In this document: piece after piece, positions 48,850-64,000 of the stretch
How positions within the stretch are numbered: position 1 is the stretch's first letter
Layout of the letters: every line of letters starts with the position of its first letter
Assembly (NCBI RefSeq): GCF_021917145.1
Contig: NC_061072.1
Location: 11,189,001-11,253,000 of the forward strand
Source: Hypomesus transpacificus
Lineage: Eukaryota > Chordata > Actinopteri > Osmeriformes > Osmeridae
DNA length: 64,000 nucleotides
Reading direction: 5' to 3'
Notes under the pieces: model-generated
Database searches by the model: none
What the model saw: only the letters and a program-made list of their open reading frames with translations
Told to the model about the DNA's origin: nothing
Program-made: the position numbers and the translations under genes

Positions 48850-49380
48850 AGTGATTTACTTTCATTGGGGATCAAATAAACCAATGAGCTGCTTGCCAAC
48901 AACTCAATTGCTAAAACGTGTTGATACAAAAAAAGAGAAACATGATAAACATTATAAACTGTCTGTCCCGGTTGGAGACAAACAAGCAGAATAAACTGCC
49001 TTTGAAACATTTACAAACATACCTTGTATTTATTTGTTGAGCATCAGTGATTATGTTATCTGTATTTATATGATAAGTTCTTGACATTTTGACCAGAGAA
49101 AGACAAACATATCTGGTTTGTGAGTAGTTATGTGTGTGAAAGTTCACCACTATTGAAGCAGCTGAGCTGGTAAAAAAATACTCTCAAGCTTTGCAAACTG
49201 AGTAAGGGGATTTCAGGTCATTTAGGGAAGATAATAAACATTCTGTAGCAGTGAGGAGCTGCTACAGAAGGTTTGCCATCTTTAAAAGTAGGATAGATAG
49301 TATTGAACCTCACATTTTGTGGAAACATTGTATATAGTTGGCGTTTGGACTTAATGAACCTGTAGTTGGTTGCTCAATGA

Positions 49381-49396
49381 ACCGGAAGCATGCGCA
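49381..49396 (+). promoter_or_regulatory. mtr: Candidate mtr promoter: ETS site overlapping an NRF1-like site
   Basis: accggaag (ETS/GABP core) at 49381-49388 is directly followed by an NRF1-like gcatgcgca at 49388-49396. This ETS-NRF1 pairing is typical of TATA-less housekeeping promoters. It lies 170 bp upstream of the mtr start codon. Confidence 0.5.
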
Positions 49397-49566
49397 GTCG
49401 TAGAAGTTGTATGGGCTAGTAGTACTTAGAGGTTTTTGCGTGTCCCATAGATGGACATGGACTAGAACGAGGTGTCAGGACCTTTGCCTTGTGTTGGACA
49501 AGGTTGCTCGCCGCTTGTGGTTGTGAGATTAGGTTGAGGATTGTTCAAAAAAGAATCATTGCAGCC

Positions 49567-60521
<10,955 letters not shown>

Positions 60522-62190
60522 TGACCCTTGACCCTACACCTTGTACCCTGCACACCACAACCTACACACTACGCACACACAGCCTACACCTTATGCCCAA
60601 GGATGAAGAGGTGTGATACTGGATCCAACCCATTTCACTAAACACTGTGTCTGTAAACCTACGCCCAGGGGCTGACTCCAGCTACAGCTACGTCTTTGGG
60701 CTTTTGCCCAACGTTTTCCCCGTTTCAGTCTCTTGTGTATTACAATATAGAAAAAGGTCTAGCCTGTACCCCAGGCCTGCTGAAGTGGACGAGACTGCTG
60801 TTCACAATGCATCACCTCCTGATGGAAATAGTCCAGCAGGTCAGTTGAGTCGAAACACTTCATCCGAGCCATATTGCTGAGTGGGATTCTCAGTGGAAAT
60901 ACATGACCAGTATTTCAGGATGATTTGAGCACTGCTTAGGGACATTGTTTTCCTCATCAGTAGCTGTGGCCAGTGTTTCTTTTATGGTCTATCAAGATTG
61001 TTTCATATTTGCAGGGCTTTTAACTGCAATGCTTGTCATTATCGTCCAGTGGAATGTTCCCCCTGGAATGTTCCTGTGTGATAAGTGGCACAGTTACTGA
61101 AGGTGTTTTATATCATGCCCGCTACACTTTGCATACTGCTTTAGTTCTTGTGAAGGCCTTCGATTTGAATTGGACCCTTTGAGTTTTTCCTTTAATTGCT
61201 GTTGGCCTACACTTAATGATTCATAATTGAGATAGAAAGCTTTGTAGGGCTTAAAATGGGATTATAAAACTGAAATGGCCCACTCCTAATACCAGCACAA
61301 TTTACTATACCCTAGACCCTACACCATAGACCCTACACCATAGACCTTACACCATAGACCCTAGACCCTACATGCCAGACACAGTTCCATTGGCTCTGCC
61401 TCTACTGCTCTTGCCAAAGTTCAGCTTGGACCCACTGAGGCGTGGTCAGTCCTGCCCCCTGCTGCCAGTACTGTGGCCCAGCCTGACGTGACTAGCGCTC
61501 CACTGGACCTTAACACACTGCAGGTCCATGTGGTCCTCTGTTCCACTGAAGCCTTCTTTACACCCATTGTCTTAACTTGAACCTGGACTTTAGGGTTTGT
61601 TCCATTAGCTCACCTGATGCTCTCAAATCGGGCTGCAAAGCCCCACCAGTCTGGTGGACTAAGATAGCCCAATCAAAGGTTCCTGTTGACTGGGAACGAC
61701 ACTCTTTTTTTGGTTCATGTTTTAATCAGTCACAGTGATTTTAAACTCCCATGCTTTATTTAAGGTGGTAGATGTTTCTTATTTTCTAAAATGATTTTGT
61801 TTATGACAGACAAATGCATAGATGATAATCTATTTTAATCAGTGTTTTATTTGATCTAGCTGCCTAGAGTATTGCATATACATGTCATGACCAGTTTTAC
61901 TTGGAGGATGAATCAGAAATTGCCTGTTGACAGCCTGATTGGTTGTTAAATAACATATTTTGAGGTTGCATTAAACTTGCATGGTTTTGTGGAACAGTTT
62001 GATTCATGGTTGTGTTTAGCCAAATTGTTTTATGAGGAAATGAATAGTATTATCATTATGAAAACTTCAAATTCATGTGTCACAATATGTCTTATAGAAA
62101 ATGTACTGACCAACGCTGCTCAGGTCAAAGATTTTCAACTGGATTGTCCATTTCATTGTCATGAATGAATTTGATCTTAAATAAAATAAA
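60522..62190 (+). other. mtr: mtr 3' untranslated region with double polyadenylation signal
   Basis: About 1.66 kb after the TGA at 60519-60521. Overlapping AATAAA signals lie at 62180-62185 and 62185-62190. A short repeat with 16-bp unit cctacaccatagaccc occupies about 61308-61372. No other ORF looks real. Confidence 0.6.
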
Positions 62191-62507
62191 ATGTATAGCG
62201 TCCAGCACATCTTTCCACTCGCTTGCTTTTGTGTTGCTGTCGTTTCTTTATTGAAGTCATCACATATTTGCACCCAGGCTGTTACTGCATCTACCTGTTG
62301 TGATCCTGCCCATTTTTTCAAATTGACCGGAAGAGGGAGCAAAGTGATCAACATCCCAGCACGCGCGCACACACACACCTGCACAACTCCTCCCTTCGAG
62401 TGTGCGAGCCGTCCAATGACCGTGCGGCAGTGCGTATTCACTACACCGCTTCATCAGTCGACCTGCCGCCTCCTCTTCTCCACAACTCCGTTTATCCACG
62501 GGCAACC
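62191..62507 (+). promoter_or_regulatory. ryr2: Probable ryr2 core promoter and 5' UTR
   Basis: Only about 320 bp separates the mtr polyadenylation signal from the ryr2 start codon. It contains an inverted-context CCAAT (62413-62417), a CpG-richer stretch (acgcgcgcac near 62361) and no obvious TATA box. The transcript start is inferred, not seen. Confidence 0.4.
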
Positions 62508-62555
62508 ATGGCTGAAGGAGGAGAAGGCGAGGATGAAATCCAGTTCTTACGAACT
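62508..62555 (+). CDS. ryr2: Ryanodine receptor 2, coding exon 1 (partial, continues off the right edge)
   Basis: Cardiac sarcoplasmic-reticulum calcium-release channel. The single 48-nt exon encodes MAEGGEGEDEIQFLRT and ends at a consensus donor gtaagt. Ryanodine receptors begin this way; the 16-residue length matches human RYR2 (MADGGEGEDEIQFLRT), whereas RYR3 has an extra Gly and RYR1 starts MGDAEGEDEVQFLRT. Position right after actn2 and mtr in the same orientation supports ryr2. The ATG context ccATGG is strong. Confidence 0.88.
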
Positions 62556-64000
62556 GTAAGTGCTTATAGATAATGTAATCATGCCAGCTGAATGTTTTGT
62601 TAGCCTCCGACTAAATCAATACATGGCATCTATGTGTTCTGTCTATGGCTGTTGATGGGATTTACCGCAAGCTGCGACGAGCGCATTACAATTGACAGTT
62701 TATGTCGTCCGTCTTATTTATTAGTCATTTAGTTATCATGATGTTGACAGATGGTGAATACGATACGTCATGTGTTTCACTTGAACTGAGTGATTGCGGC
62801 TGTTTCTGAGGCTACCGTGGGCGACGTGAAGGATGGAGCTGCGCCGGTTGGTGTTGGGGAGTGTTATAGCTGATATTTTGGTAGACATTATGTTAATAAT
62901 AGTAGAGCAATACAAAAGATGTGGCTATAGCCTTAGTAGCCACTGCTCTACATTTTTTGAGTTACGTCTACCTGAGTTGAGCTGTTGCGGTGTCCATCCC
63001 CATACTTTGCCTCAATTGTTTTTTGGGGGGTGAGGGGAGGGTGTGCGGGTGAGTAGAGCGGAGTCCGATCGCACTGCGGAGCAGCGGCTCTCTACATGCC
63101 TTGAGACCCGCAGTTTTGACAGCGAGCTAGCAGTGGGTCGTGAATGTGAAATCCTGTAGCATCTGAACACTTCAACAATAGGCTATCTCAGATAGCCTAT
63201 CTGCCTCCAACTGTTGATCACAGCCAACGATCATTTTGTGTATTCTCTGTTATTGTGCTGTACGCTCTGCAGCTCTGCACTGCATGTTCAGCCACACGGT
63301 GTTAAACAATGGTGACAGTACTTATAATCTCAGGTCTTTTTCCTCACTGTCTATACAGTAGGTGTAGATGTTTGGTTGTATAGTACACGATTATTTATTC
63401 AGATTCGTCCATATGCACTGTAGCCTACATACTATATACTAGGCTAGGATCTGCAGCCCCCAGTAGCCGATGTGATGACTGCAATATGATGCCATCTCAG
63501 TTGTTTTGAAAATAACACATCATGTTGTTGTCAATATTGGTCAGACATGTTGGCATCCAGACTAGTGGGGGCAATATGCTCTAAACTGCTGTTGCCTCCC
63601 CCCCCCCCCCCCCCCCCACACACACACACTCACTCTTCCTCTGCCCCCTCTCTCTCGTTGTCTCTCTCCATCCATAAAGCCGTGTTGCAGCTTGACTTCT
63701 AATGCAGGAGATGGGATCGATATCAGATTGCCTGTGTCTGCTGATGGCTGAACAGACTCTGAAGACAGCCAGGGAGGTGGTGGTCCAGAAATCATAACAA
63801 GCGACAGTTTGTTTCTAGACCCCAATCCTTACCCCTCTCTTACTGTACTCCCCCCCCCCCCCCCCCCCCCCCCACAGACACACACAGACACACACACAGA
63901 CACACACACAGACACACAGACACACACACAGACACACACACAGACACACACGCAGACACACACACAGACACACACACAGACACACACAGACACAGACACA
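62556..64000 (+). other. Start of ryr2 intron 1
   Basis: No further exon found. It contains a poly-C plus CA run (63597-63630), a second poly-C run near 63850-63873, and a CACAGACA/CAGACACA microsatellite from about 63874 to the window end. Confidence 0.6.

Overview
This is a vertebrate nuclear window. Every gene is split into many short exons with GT-AG introns, the proteins match vertebrate families throughout, and there are no bacterial features. Compact introns, abundant dinucleotide and tetranucleotide microsatellites, long homopolymer runs and tRNA-derived SINEs with a fish-type tail point to a ray-finned (teleost) fish. The SINE type recalls salmoniform/osmeriform fishes, but the species is not determined.

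Layout from left to right: (1) 1216-2132, minus strand: the first three coding exons of a myoferlin gene that runs off the left edge. (2) 5549-11461, plus: a complete prolyl 4-hydroxylase alpha-1 gene (p4ha1), with two alternative 71-nt exons and a tandem repeat just upstream of the start codon. (3) 13365-17038, minus: a complete arginase (ARG1-like, with a probable mitochondrial presequence), convergent with p4ha1. (4) 17948-33985, minus: complete heatr1 (UTP10 homologue), 44 coding exons. (5) 35270-48494, plus: complete actn2 (muscle alpha-actinin), 21 coding exons. (6) 49567-60521, plus: complete mtr (cobalamin-dependent methionine synthase), 33 coding exons. (7) 62508-62555, plus: coding exon 1 of ryr2, with the start of intron 1 filling the rest. 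For each complete gene I joined the exons by hand. Phases close at every junction, giving proteins of 539, 338, 2154, 896 and 1267 residues, all close to the usual family lengths.

The block heatr1(-)-actn2(+)-mtr(+)-ryr2(+) has the same order and orientation as human 1q43. The left part (myof, p4ha1, arginase) lies on other chromosomes in human, so a synteny junction falls between arginase and heatr1. The genes are not a functional unit: collagen hydroxylation, urea/arginine metabolism, ribosome biogenesis, Z-disc structure, one-carbon metabolism and calcium release are separate jobs. Actn2 and ryr2 are both striated-muscle genes.

Repeats include a solo LTR with matching 8-bp ends, a piggyBac-type MITE with TTAA ends, a hAT-type MITE, two copies of one SINE, a degenerate tRNA-like sequence, and many mini- and microsatellites. 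I see no sign of a new multi-gene system. The most unusual observations are an actn2 intron made almost entirely of a tetranucleotide repeat that stays open in frame with both flanking exons, a p4ha1 5' repeat that multiplies a splice-acceptor-like motif and a small upstream ORF, and long G runs set directly against 5' splice sites.
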